Under the pieces are notes generated by a model, which had not been told where the DNA came from, made no database searches, and saw nothing but the letters and a program-made list of their open reading frames with translations. A program made the position numbers and the translations under genes. Positions 49,099 through 60,108 of a stretch of 64,000 nt of DNA are shown piece after piece. Every line of letters starts with the position of its first letter. Positions within the stretch are counted from its first letter, which is position 1. Source of the stretch: Ophioderma brevispina (lineage: Eukaryota; Echinodermata; Ophiuroidea; Amphilepidida; Ophiodermatidae); NCBI GenBank assembly GCA_023653785.1, contig JAMKCH010035290.1:16087-80086 (forward strand), written 5' to 3'.

Positions 49099-49323
49099 CA
49101 GAATCGTCATGATCGTAACACATTTGTGTCATAGATGGATTAGGTACCGCCTGAAGGATTGTCTAACGAGAGAGTGGTAAGATTTCCAAAGGTTCTTCGA
49201 CTGTCATCAGCTCATTAATATGAAGGTCATGCGAGAAATCTACATCGGTTTCCAAATGTGGCCGGTGTAGTTCCCGGCACCCCTAGTGTAGTCTACCGTT
49301 ACCATTGGTAGCAGTTACGTCAT
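49099..49323 (-). pseudogene. Decayed Calx-beta C-half exon with scattered indels
   Basis: Splice sites and total length (225 nt, divisible by three) match clean C-half exons, and both ends read in the expected phase: DVTATNGN at the start and DHDDSG at the end. Between them the expected sequence moves through other frames. VDYT and LGVPGTTPATFGN lie in two of these; the correct frame then returns for VDFSHDLHINELMTVEEPLE and is lost again around LTTLSLDNPSGG. The frame entered from the acceptor has two stops. Indels that cancel in length are the simplest description. Confidence 0.6.
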
Positions 49324-49575
49324 CTACGTCCACGTATGTAAAATGAACATGGAAATAAAGGCCAATAAAAAATGTTTTGTTTTTTCCTCCCCGCAGTACC
49401 CCCTTTCTAGTCTCGTAGAGCTAGTCAGTGTGTAGACATAGGACTACGAGACGTCTTTGGTATGGAAAAAAGTGTTGTTTGGGAAAGGCAAAAGTCCTCA
49501 TGTCTTCTTTTGAAAAAAAAAAAGTGGTGTTTTTTTTAACTTGGCCTATCAAGTTTAATTTTTACTCGAAACTAC

Positions 49576-49683
49576 CAACTGCAACTCCACCAATGGACAG
49601 ATAACCACCTCTACGAATTCTAACGGTTAGCGATCCGCTGCGTTCTTCCACCAAATAAACAGCTTCTTCAATGTAAAACCAAA
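49576..49683 (-). CDS. Exon: Calx-beta N-half with intact frame but a broken partner
   Basis: This 108 nt phase 1-1 exon encodes WFYIEEAVYLVEERSGSLT and then a VRIRRGG strand, ending before donor GTAGTT. It has the same layout as the other N-half exons: aromatic start, acidic E, then Y-x-V-x-E. Its frame is clean, but the C-half exon that follows at 49.1-49.3 kb is broken, so a normal transcript may skip the pair. A direct duplication of about 100 bp covers its 3' splice site (copies at 49671-49768 and 49792-49890), giving a second acceptor with almost no exon body behind it. Confidence 0.6.
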
Positions 49684-49890
49684 CTTGAACAAAACGCAAA
49701 ATATATCATTATTAAAATGCCTATAAAAGTGACAAAAATGATACAGTACAGTAAAAAAGATGATGTGCTTTTTTTTTTTTTTTTTTTTTTTCATGTAAAA
49801 CCAAACTTGAACAAAACGCAAAATATATCATTATTAAAATGCCTATAAAAGTGACAAAAATGATACATGTACAGTAAAAAATGATGTGGC
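49671..49890. repeat. Direct duplication over a 3' splice site
   Basis: The two copies (49671-49768 and 49792-49890) share TGTAAAACCAAACTTGAAC, AAAACGCAAAATATATC and GTGACAAAAATGATAC. They are separated by a poly-T run. The copy includes the acceptor and first bases of the Calx-beta exon at 49576-49683. Confidence 0.8.
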
Positions 49891-50059
49891 TTGTAAACAC
49901 ACACACTGGCACATTTGAAAAAGAGTGCGCCCTCAAGATTTTTCAAAATCGATATTTTTGCATGGTTGTAAAGCTTTTAGCCTAACCTGACATGATTAAG
50001 ACCAAATCAGCGTCCTTGTGGGTAAACAGAACAATTTTATAATTAATGTTGCCGGCGAC

Positions 50060-50340
50060 ATTGTGCTCACATTACATTGGGAGCTCATCTTGTAGGTGCT
50101 CGTTCTCTTCAAGATACGAGCTTGTAAAGTTGAACACGCAGCGAAGCGCGGGCAAACACATACGAGCTCTATAGTGTGGGAGCTTGCACAAACTCGTGCG
50201 TGCTTATATTGGAGCTCGTAAGTGCTCGTTCTAGTCCAAATCGATATAGCTCGTAAAGTGATCGTAATTAAGTTCACTATGAGCTTGCAACGAGCTTGTT
50301 ACGTGCTTGCAACAAGCTTGCAACGAGCTTACACTAGCTA
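50060..50340. repeat. GAGCTCGT/GAGCTTGCAA repeat block
   Basis: Motifs GAGCTCGTAA, GTGCTCGTTCT and GAGCTTGCAACGAGCTTG recur many times with irregular spacing, and most densely at 50280-50330 with a period near 10-20 bp. Many units are self-complementary. It lies 200 bp from the decayed exon at 50.5 kb. Confidence 0.5.
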
Positions 50341-50540
50341 ACAAATATGGCGCATGCGCGCCAATATACTTCAAAAGGAATCGCGGAATTTCGTGATGTG
50401 TCATCATCGGGAGGCCTAGAGCAAGGGAGGGGTGACGTCGCGGGGTACCCGGGACGCGGGGGGGTGGGGTTGGGGAGGTAGAAAGGTGAGACCAACTTCA
50501 TCTCCCCACGTGATGGATTCCTTTAAATCTTTACCAGTAC

Positions 50541-50780
50541 CCGCCTGTTTTCATCATCAATTATGATTTTAGATTCCTATGTCGCCAATGAAAGCATTCA
50601 CTGCGTTGGATAGTAGAGCGTGAACTCTCACTTCTGCCGTGTCCTCAGTTGGTATCAGTTGAAAATGGTAAAAATCTATCCACTGAGTCCACACCGGTAG
50701 CGAAAGTGAGAGTATCAGGCACAGAGCCGCTGTAGTCTATACCCCTTGAGTAGCCGACCGCCAGTGCGAACATTTCATAT
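50541..50780 (-). pseudogene. Decayed Calx-beta C-half exon
   Basis: The first part reads FALAVGYSRGIDYSG and then a LTFATG strand, clearly Calx-beta. The frame then ends at TDTN followed by a stop. The fold continues in a second frame (EDTAEVRVHALLSNAVNAF) and ends in a third with KIIIDDENR. At least two indels therefore separate three recognisable blocks, and the acceptor phase is also one base out. It would pair with the decayed N-half at 55.7 kb, making a whole degraded domain. Boundaries are approximate. Confidence 0.6.
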
Positions 50781-50999
50781 CTATGGTTAACAATTATACA
50801 AGCCATATAGTAGAAAATAATATGCACACCTACCCCACACGTATACTCAAAAAGGAGATTTTCGAATAATAATACCCGTAATCTATTTTGATTCATTTGG
50901 GGTTGGGCTATCTGCGACTTCAATGAAGCTGTGGCCGCCACGGATTTGTGAGATACTTTATCGACTGTATAGCGCCCTCTTTTCGTACGCGTCAGTCAT

Positions 51000-53900
51000 C
51001 AAGTCCAACATTTTTCCTCAAACACCTTTTTGTTAAAAGTGTTTGATTCCCCTTTTCTTCACGCGCCCGATTGATTTTTGCCTTTCTAGTAACAAGCAGC
51101 TAAAACGAAAATAATAGAACGCCAAATCTGTTACTGTGTGTGTGTGACCTTTAGGGAGGGGACTCTTAAAACTACACATCAGAACATATCGTCCACGATC
51201 TTCCAAACAGGCCATCGACCAAATCACACTTTCGAGACTATCGGCGATTGAAGTTTTCGAGAAATTATGAACTTGCATACTAAAATTTGAAACATTTGAG
51301 AAAATGATTTTAGAATGATGTGGACATGTGCCCCATTGAACCGTTCTTCATTTTGAGCACGCTTTTCATTCAAGTATCCTTTGTTTTTCCTTGTCAATTT
51401 CAAATTACAAAGTGGATTGGTCTGTTTGCAAAAACTAAAAAAAACCGTCCCCCCCCCTCTGTTTCTATTCAAAGGAGACGAATCACATTGAACATACTTG
51501 TGCCTGCGGAGGGCGCTAGAAATGATATGCTTTTGTAACGGTTTTCTAAGGTGTCATTGTCCCTTACAGGCAAAATAATGTGCCATTGAAGATACGAAGA
51601 GGAATGATTAGTTTCTACATTTTTAATTTGTATTAGAATGATTTAATCAATTTTTAATAGCTCAATTTAAATATAACAAACTCAAGCTATAACTATACAG
51701 TTAATTTGAATGAAAACCTGTAACAGATGATTTCCGGGGGTTTGTTGGAATAATTGCTGCCAGAATTTTTCTTGTAAAATTTAATAAGCATTTTTTCTGG
51801 TAAACTGTAGTACTTAATTGTATAATTTAAACATTCATATAATACTGAATGGTACGATAAATGTTTATCTCGAAAAATCGAATAAAAGCTTCAATTGTAG
51901 TCCGTTTTATACGCCTGGGTAAATTGGTACGATAAAATTTTACAGTATTTTGCTGTATTTATTTCTTCCAATTGTAAGGTCCACTAGGACATCCAAAGTG
52001 TATGTCTAGCGTTTGAAACCCCTGGGTTTTTGAACTATTGTACAAAATAACTTTGCTAACCTTTAATTGGAAATTACGAATAATGTGATCTGTGTTATTG
52101 CTATGAAGGTGGTATATTTTTGATACTTTTGTAGAGTAAAAGGAATCAACGATCACAGTTTTAACTCAAGAAGAAAGCTATATCTACTATCAAGTCATTT
52201 ATAGTTGTATTAATTTTACGAGGCGTTCGGACGAAAAATCACTTTAATTCTAATGACTCGACACATACAACACGTGTTTTTAATGAATACTGTCTTTTCA
52301 GTACAATAAACTAAAAATAACGCTTTAATCATATGGTACCTTTAACATTTTAATAGTTTTAAAAATTTTCAGTATTCCAACTGTCACGAAAATAAATACA
52401 CGATTCATGTAGGCTTACTACTTCACGTAACGAAAACCATAGGAAGATTATATTAGCATTAGTGTCAAATGACTTATCTAAAACTCGTAAAAATAAATGG
52501 CTTCGGAGTGTATATATCGAACAAATTTGAAATGAAATTGATTATTCCCTTGATATTATTTAATTGTTGTCATCAAACAGTCAATTTGCTTATGTGTTTC
52601 ATCACAACAAAACCTTTGTTTTTGAGTCATATCACTCCCTTAGAGTAGTTTGCTCTTATACTTTTCGTTGTTGAAGACTTTCGTATGAGTAAAACACGAC
52701 CATTTTTGAGGTTAAGATGGCATTTGCCGACAAGACTTCTGACGTTTGTTTCATTCAAAATTGCCATATTTCTGATTATCAAAGGGGGTATTTATTGAAA
52801 ATGCAGACTTAGAATTTTCTCATGTAAACAATCTTTCGTTATTGGATGAAAGGAACATAATTCCTTGTATCTACTCAATAAGCGTAATCGGGTGCATTTC
52901 CATTGTTTTATTTATACTTTCAATGAGTACTCTTTTTAGTTACCATTATCATGTATTTTAATTGAGATGCTGAAATGTGAATGATAATTTTGTCTACCAT
53001 GTACTCAAACCACGTTACTAACTCTGCCTTATTTTAGTAAAACAGATAAATTCTAAAGTTAACTAAGTTGCGGAACTCAAAATAAATAATATCGGTAAGG
53101 TTGTTGGAACATATAAGGAAAGAAGATGAAAACTGGAAAAAGATTTGAGTTCTTTGTTTACAAATTGCATTTTGATCTTAAACCCTCGTCTACCTATGGG
53201 GGTGGTGGTGGTTAGCACCCCCTTCAAGTTTTCCCCGGCTAGCTACACGCCCCCATCTTTGGTGCCAGATTATTTATGTATTGTCAATTGCCATATTCCG
53301 CTCCTTTTCGCGTCCTTTTTTCCAAAAACAACACCCCCCGGGTATAGGAAAGATAAAGGTGATCCCCAAGAAAGGTTTTAGAATATCACATTTTCATGAT
53401 GGAAATGACTAGTTTTATATAATGAAGCGCATTTTAGTGCTATAATAAGGTGTTTGGGTCGTTAAAAGTGCGAAATATCCATTTCACCCTATATTCCCGT
53501 ATTTTCGTTCGCACTTTCCTCCCTACCTTACGGGGCTCAACATATGACTCCATAGTGACGTCATAATGGGGGTTTTGGTACTTATTTTGGTACAATGAAC
53601 TAAGAACGCTAAGCTATCCCTTTGGTACCAAATTTACAAGGAATCAATTAATTTGCAGCAACTAGGTGTAAACTGAGTAATGTTTACTATTTTTTTGCAG
53701 CACATTTACCATAACTAGTACCATGTATAGTTTGTGGTTATCACTTCCCTTCTCAATTAAATAAGGGTATTTTGTGAAATTATTCCAGACACGTATAGTT
53801 TGCACTCATTAACAAATAGAAAGATCTTTTAACTATTATGTCTAAAAACAATAAAAATAATAATAAAATAAAACTCAATTGACGCGATTCAAAACTGATA

Positions 53901-55600
53901 AACGTAGGCTGCTCCTTTTTGCCGTTCTCATCGCCCGTATCGTGGCTTAGACAGTCAAGACATCCTACAATCTTTTACGAATCTGGTAAAGAACCATGCA
54001 GCTAAAATCATATTTTTGTTTATCCACTACTACATGCATCTTGTTTTATAACTTGTGCGCTTCACATAAGAAAAAAAGATCAGAAAAAGACAATACTTGA
54101 CCGTAATTAAACAATATAGTAAAATACTTTTTGTTCCAATTTCGAGGCCTATTACGACTAGATTTATAAGGAAGGCTCGTATTTGAACTTTGAATTAAAT
54201 CAACATATTACACTATATGGATTCTCAATATACAGTTATTTAAACAGTAACAACAAAACTGTAAATCTTATAGGAAAATACTGGAGCAATTCTGCCAACC
54301 AATAAACCATAAACCACAGCGAATTATAAGTTTTTCCATTCAAATTCACTTTTATTTTATCAGTTTAATGCATATGTTGTATACCAAAGGTTAACCGAAT
54401 TTTAAACAGTATAATGCACCGTAAAATTTTGGTTGGACATGTGTAGATAGGCCTACTACGTTAGGATGTTCGTCAGTGCTTTTTTTTATTGCTCTACACA
54501 TTCACAATCTCTGTAATAAACTCACTCGCCAATATATATTTTTTTCATTAGTGTTTTGATTGATCGTTTTTACAGTATAAACTGTAATTTCCCGTAAATT
54601 ATCGGCCAGAATTGCGTAAATACTGGAAAAATTTATGTTTTGAGTGTGGCAAAATCGTCTCAGATACAGCTACACACAATTTGTTAACTATATCAAGTTC
54701 GACCAGACTTCTATAGCGCCCCCCCCCACCCGTTTGATCACGCGGGAGATGAATCTCGCAGTGTCCCATGGATCGATAGCTCACTTAACAAGCCGTGCGG
54801 TGGTTGTCAATACAAGCAAACAGAACATGCAATTGGCCTGTTTTGAAGACTTTCATTTGTCGTTTGGGTATGATTCCCCAAAGTGAAAATCTATTATATC
54901 TCAAAATTGTAATGTTATTTTGCTCAATATTTGGTATAATGAAAAGAGCTTGTGATATAGTATCCTAATAATGCAAAAAACTCAATTTCGCCAAAATGGT
55001 GATTGGCCTTGTTTTGGGAAGACTCATGACGATTATGATAAGCGCAAACATGAGAAATTTGAGGAAGCATATATTCTCTCTTTCTCCGAAAATCCCACTT
55101 CAGATATAATATCCCGACGCTCTTAACTGCATTTTATAAGTAGTAGTGGTGGTGGTACACTGAAACATTATCCAAAAAGTGTCTTATTTGACATTAAAAT
55201 TTTGTAAATGCAATTGAAATTTTTGGATCACATTCAAGAACATAAAGCTAACATGTTTTCATAATGTTTTAACAATTATAGCTTTTAAAAATTATTTTAT
55301 AATCAACCGATATTTTTTCATGACTGATAAATTTACTTTTTGAAAATTGCATGACAACTTTATGATACGAAATTGGAGTTATAAATTTTTGTGATTTCTA
55401 TATTACATTACAAATTAACTTTTCGTTGTATTACACATAACACAAATGACTAATTATGAGCTAAAAGTTTGGTCCATTAAATTAGTCATGAACAAATGCA
55501 TTGATTTGGTCATTAAGTTTGTCATGTAATTTTAATGCACTAAATGAACAACGTATTAGTACTCGTACTAATAATGTAATAATACTGATAATAATAATTA
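51000..55600 (-). other. Intronic sequence without recognised exons
   Basis: Apart from family D copy 4 at 53.2 kb, I see no exon, RNA gene or clear element in this block. It separates the decayed exons at 50.7 and 55.7 kb. Confidence 0.45.
53180..53660. mobile_element. Family D copy 4 (decayed)
   Basis: It starts CCCTCGTCTACCTATGGGGG just after TTAAA, like copy 1, and shares a later block that includes GTGACGTCATAATGG and TGGTACTTATTTTGG. The right end is not clear. It lies within the long intron between 51 and 55.6 kb. Confidence 0.5.
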
Positions 55601-55624
55601 ATAATAATAATTACGAAAACTTAC

Positions 55625-55724
55625 TGGACATCCCCAGTAAACCCTGTCTCTTCTGTCCGCACCGTTAAACGTTGACTCCCGTTCACCGACCTTTATGCGC
55701 TTACCCATCGATAAAGACCCCAAG
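55625..55724 (-). pseudogene. Decayed Calx-beta N-half exon
   Basis: Between a good acceptor (tttacag) and a good donor (GTAAGT) sits a 100 nt segment whose pieces resemble a Calx-beta N-half exon, but in three different frames. KRIKVGERE, QRLTVR and QKRQGLLGMS each match successive parts of the clean sister exons. The length is not a multiple of three, whereas every clean N-half exon here is 102-111 nt and divisible by three. The frame entered from the acceptor hits a stop after about ten codons. It is either a decayed exon or a stretch with sequencing indels. Confidence 0.6.
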
Positions 55725-55943
55725 CTGTAAACACTATTTATAAACTGGTTCAGATATTGTGAAAATACATTTTTTATTTTAAATCCGTTGTTAACCTGGT
55801 CCAGTTATGTCATAATGAGGTTGATAATTGAAAGAATATCCATGTAAATGGTAAGTTTACTTGTGGTTTCGTCTCAAAAACATAACACCTACTCATGTCA
55901 GTATTAAATGTACTGAAGTGTAATGATAAGGAACAGCATTTAC

Positions 55944-56180
55944 CTGTTTCGTCAAAAATGTAAACTGCTGTCCTTCTGGGAAAACTGATGGCATCAAAGT
56001 TGGTTGCTGGATCCACCATACCGATAACAAAATATTCCAAGGATTCCCTGACTGCATCAGGTGTAATGAAGAAACCCGTTTCTTCGTATTGTTCTCCGTT
56101 CTCAAAGGTAACCCTGAGAGAAGGTTGCGTGTAGTCTGAACTTGGAGACGCTGTAGAGCTAGCTTGGATAATATCCAGTT
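55944..56180 (-). CDS. Exon: Calx-beta C-half (first exon visible)
   Basis: This 237 nt phase 1-1 exon runs from an acceptor (tattcaag before AACTGG) to a donor (GAAACAG before GTAAAT). It encodes 79 residues starting ELDIIQASS, with SSDYTQPSLRVTF in the middle of the fold and ending TAVYIFDETG. This matches strands from the middle of a Calx-beta domain to its last strand. The acidic end is DETG rather than the commoner DDDG. Its N-half partner is not found between 56.2 and 64 kb, where a Penelope-like element lies, so the upstream intron is either very long or the partner has been lost. Confidence 0.8.
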
Positions 56181-57242
56181 CTTGAATATATAAAATCAAA
56201 ACAAATTTGTGCATGAAAAAACACAAGATTTGACCTTGGACCTGACCTGATCTGCATATTTTCGACTTTCTATGCTGAAAAATTGAAGAAATTTGGTGAA
56301 GAAATGAGGAATAGATATGAAAGATTTTCGCGGCTGATACATTTTACCCCCATTACAATGGGATTTACACAGTTAAGCTGGGTCTTCAGTTCCATTATTT
56401 TGGCTGAATATGGTGACAGATCTTTCTGACCTTTGCTTCACAGGAGTAAATTGCATATATTCAGATTCAGTGAATTAGATGACAATCAGTATGACGTCTA
56501 TCAATTAAATGTATCAGATTATTAATTGTAAACATTGTAAACATTCAAAAAGCAAATTATTACCTGGTTCAGTTAGTGAAAACAAGAACCCTTTTCAATA
56601 ACTTAATTTTAGCTTCAAGTAGCTCAAGACCATTGTCATAAGCTGGAATAACTTTGAAGACAATTCTTCAAACTCAAAAGTATAAATCGATATTGATTGA
56701 GGACTTAAAGGTGCTTGTTCCGATTTTTGTCTGTTGTGTTATCTACTTGATATGAGAGCCTGGCACATACACATACGCCCATCAAGTACCGTGTGAAACA
56801 GACTTGCTGTTTTGATGTGAAGCAATAAGCCATAATTGACAAGGCTCTCTATACATACCGTGATACTATTGATGGTAACCATTAAAACGGCGAGTTTGTT
56901 GATATCTGGGAAAGAAATGTATTTGAGAGCTCAAATTTCGGGACGAAAGAAAATGTAAATACGGCCTTTCATCATGATCAAAAAAACGATTATACTTCCG
57001 GATAAATAAATCAGGGGGGTCCAAAGACGATCGGAACACCAGCACCTTTAATTGAATAACTGAACAAGAGGAAAAACAGACTTTTTGTCGTTCACGCGTG
57101 ATCGCGCGCGTTTTGTCCTCACTTTTTCTCCACGCGCCTACCGCGTTTTCTCCCCTACGCGCCGCGTTTTTCCGCTTTTCCAACCACACGCTCACCAAAA
57201 CATGCGCTCTCGCATTTCCGACAACACTTACATTCTCCTCAA

Positions 57243-57278
57243 CTGTTGACGGGGCACATGGACCCCGAAATATCGTGA
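57243..57278 (+). other. Hammerhead-ribozyme-like motif upstream of the Penelope-like element
   Basis: CTGTTGA is followed by a hairpin (GGGG, eight-base loop, CCCC) and GAAA, the layout of a hammerhead core (CTGANGA, stem II, GAAA). The first core A is replaced by T, which should abolish cleavage. Hammerhead motifs are known in Penelope-like elements near their terminal repeats, which fits the position 5' of the coding blocks. Stem I and III pairing was not established. Confidence 0.4.
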
Positions 57279-57439
57279 ACTTTTAACTGACTTTAGCACT
57301 GTACTTAACAAAACTTTACTTTACTCCACTCATATCATTTCACAGTGCACGCAGGCTCCTTTTGACCATGTACCTCAGTATTTTAACCAATACTTTCCGC
57401 TGCGAACTTCCATCGAACAAGATGCCCATGCTTGAAAAG

Positions 57440-60060
57440 ATTAACTTCTGAACTCTTTCCAACTTATGCACGCGACCCGGGATTACAACCCACAATATCG
57501 CCTATTGTGCCGCCTCTTTGCTTCGTGCTACTTTGGGTAAGACCAGATTTGCCAGCCACCACAAAAGTTGTCTAACTTGTCAAGGGACGACGGATTCATC
57601 CCAAATGGCTTTCGATAAAACATCACTCAAGTTTACCATCATTTGACGACTCCTGCCACCACCAAGTAAGTTCCATCCTTGCTAACGCTTTGTTTAGTCT
57701 CATGCGCAGCACTCTTCAACCCATGCTGCATAGGAAAGAGGTTTTCAGTAAACAGAGGGAACACCATTAAGAAACTTTTGCCTCGAACAATTGCCCCGAA
57801 CCTACGGCAAGACCATCATATATTTACCATCACCAAGCTGAAACTCTAGGCTTTACGAATTTCTCTGCCAATGCAAATCCAACAGTTTGCGTATCTAACG
57901 GCCAAAGGTCAGATAGTCAGCACAATCATGACAAACAGTACCAAACCAAAAAACAACGGACCGATGATTGAAAAACTGGTGTTACCATTCCAGATGATCT
58001 AAAGCTTACGGCAGACGAAAGGTCAGTATTTCCAAAGGTATCTAAAGTTCATACCCACTAATCCCAGATGTGACAAATTTCAGACACCGTTACGACATTG
58101 ACAGGTTTTTCAGACGTCTCCGCCGAATGAAAGCTATTCTGTTCACGACAGAATGAGAATGAGGATCCTGACAACCCTCCACTTCTGATACATTTACAAC
58201 TGAAAACCTAAACAATCTGACTGGACACCACCCACAGGACACTCAAAGTTCAGAGATGCACCATGACAAAGCAAAGAGCGAGGTTTCCAAAACAGCTTGA
58301 GAAGAACGTACATACCCCCAGCAACATCACTGGCGCAGAAACGTCCCCGCGCTCTAAATCTTTACGGGAGAAAACGGACAATTCTTGTCATTAAATCAGC
58401 CGATAAAGCGGCGCCGTGGTGGTATGGAGAGGATCTGTACAAAGCCGAAGCGCAACGACAACTTCAGACGATCTCATATCAGCTTCAGGATACGGATCCA
58501 TCCAAGGGAACACCCAAACCCTATCACATCTACGTTCAGCAATATCAAGAAAGAAGACCTATGATAATTGCCACCAACATCATCCAGACTTCCCCCACAA
58601 CTTCCGGAATTAACATGTTGCCTAAGAATCCATTAACCGAACAAGCCTGGGCAGTCAATTATCGCTGCAGAACAGCGTCCGACCACCCTAACCTCACAGT
58701 ATCTCGATGGCGTTTTACGCCCTATGGTGGAGTCTCTCCCCAGTTATGTCAGGGATTCGTCTCATGCGCTGGAATATCTTCGACAACTTCATGTTTCCAG
58801 AAAACAACAAGATCATACATTCACCATGGATGTTACGTCACTCTACACATCAATAACACACGATGGCCGGACCTTGAAGCACTCAGGTATTTTCTCGAAT
58901 TTACGCACCGTCAAATCAACACCTACCGAGACTCTCCTCCGCCTCGCTGAATTAGTTCTCACACTTAACCATTTTACCTTCGAGGCAGAAATATCCCCAA
59001 GGACGCCGTGTCGCCATGGGAACCAATGTTCGGAAGAAGCCTACGCCCTGTGTGTTCGTCGGCCATGTCGAATGGCAGATCTTCAGTCATTACAATGGAC
59101 GCCAACCCGACCTCCTCATCAGATACATTGACGACTACTTCGGCGCAACTTCAAGCAACCGTGAAGATCTTGAATCTTTCAAACATCACGCGAGCAATTC
59201 CACCCTGCTCTAAAGTTTACGTGGAACATTTCAGACGAGACCGTTCCATTCCTGGACCTATCAGTCTCCATCCACGATGAACAGAAGCGTCTTACCGTAA
59301 ATACATAAAGCCGACAGACGCCCACAACTGCCTTCTCACTCATCAAAGTCATCTCCAAATGCAACGATTATCCATCCTCTTCAACCTCAGGAGACTACGC
59401 CGATCTGACCTCGAAACAAGACTTCAACCAAACAAACCGGAAGATGAAACCGGTTCTTTCACGGAAGAGAAGATATACCCCGGACGACAGCATCCAAAAC
59501 GCCGTTCAACGCATTTCTACCACCGATAGAGCTACGGACCCCAAAACGCAACCAAGAGAAGATGAAGATCGCATCCCACTTGTTATCTCGTACCATCCCG
59601 CCAACCTTACAGATCGCAAACATTGCCTCCTGAAGCACTACGCTGTTCTCAGCAAAAATGACTCTACCAAGGGACATCTTCAAGAGAAAACCTCCTATCG
59701 GGCTTCAAAAGAGAGAATGAGAATAAAAATAGCGAACTACCGGTAGTGAGCGTGCATTTCCAGATCCAGTCATCTCCGAGACCGGTGACTAAACATGCAG
59801 TCGCCCCACGTTGCCACACCTGCAAATTTGTCGCAAAAGACCTCACCAACATCCAAGACCATTCAGGCACCAATCAACGTCAGGCAATTTTCACTCTTGC
59901 GATCCAGCAACCTAATCTACGCCATTATCTGCAAGCGATGTCAGAGGCTTATATTGTGAAACCAAAAACCAACTTTCCGTCAGGTTTTCTTGCAAACACC
60001 GGTCCATCAAGAAGAAGAAAATATGCCAGTCCATAAGCACTTCAACTCAACACTTAACTA
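57440..60060 (+). mobile_element. Decayed Penelope-like retroelement (RT plus GIY-YIG)
   Basis: Plus-strand blocks in shifting frames follow the order of a Penelope-like protein. They are FRRLRRMKA near 58.1 kb, LVIKSADKAA near 58.4 kb, INMLPK near 58.6 kb, MDVTSLYTSI near 58.83 kb (RT catalytic motif A with its aspartate), VAMGTN near 59.01 kb, LIRYIDDYFGA near 59.12 kb (RT catalytic YIDD box), and NLIYAIICKRC near 59.92 kb (start of a GIY-YIG-type endonuclease). These are known Penelope-like hallmarks. Many frameshifts and stops make it inactive. The block is visibly more GC-rich than its surroundings, consistent with insertion. Long open frames inside (for example 58297-58950) are fragments of this protein, not host genes. 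Confidence 0.85.
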
Positions 60061-60108
60061 GAGCAAACGCATAGGCATGCGCGAAACGGGATTTTGAGAT
60101 CCCGGAAG
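60060..60108 (+). repeat. Paired hairpins at the 3' end of the Penelope-like element
   Basis: Just past the GIY-YIG block are two palindromes. CGCAT and ATGCG flank AGGC and are followed by CGAAAC, and then GGGAT and ATCCC flank a six-base loop. The first resembles a hammerhead stem II plus GAAA, but a CTGATGA core is not visible. They probably belong to the element's terminal region. Confidence 0.35.

Larger units (their letters stand above)
9335..56180 (-). other. Gene span: Calx-beta/EGF/SEA single-pass membrane protein, 5' incomplete
   Basis: This is the extent of the gene model assembled from 18 clean exons on the minus strand, read from high to low coordinates. Domain order is Calx-beta C-half, six whole Calx-beta domains, EGF, calcium-binding EGF, SEA, transmembrane helix, short tail. 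All visible junctions are phase 1 except the one inside SEA, which is phase 0, and each joined codon is sensible. The visible coding length is about 1,000 codons. The first exon seen is the C-half of a Calx-beta domain, so at least one N-half exon and the signal peptide lie upstream, either beyond 64 kb or unrecognised. Calx-beta arrays are known in FRAS/FREM proteins, ADGRV1, integrin beta-4 and sponge aggregation factors. I do not recognise a named family with exactly this order. An adhesion or matrix-receptor role is inferred from domains only. Confidence 0.8.

Noticed and set aside
56500..56950. N-half Calx-beta exon upstream of the 55.9-56.2 kb exon
   Set aside because: All three minus-strand frames were read; YDNGLELLEA is the nearest resemblance, but it lacks the aromatic start, the RxG turn and matching splice sites.
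58297..58950. 217-codon plus-strand open frame as a host gene
   Set aside because: Its sequence and the frames that continue it are Penelope-like reverse transcriptase, broken by frameshifts.
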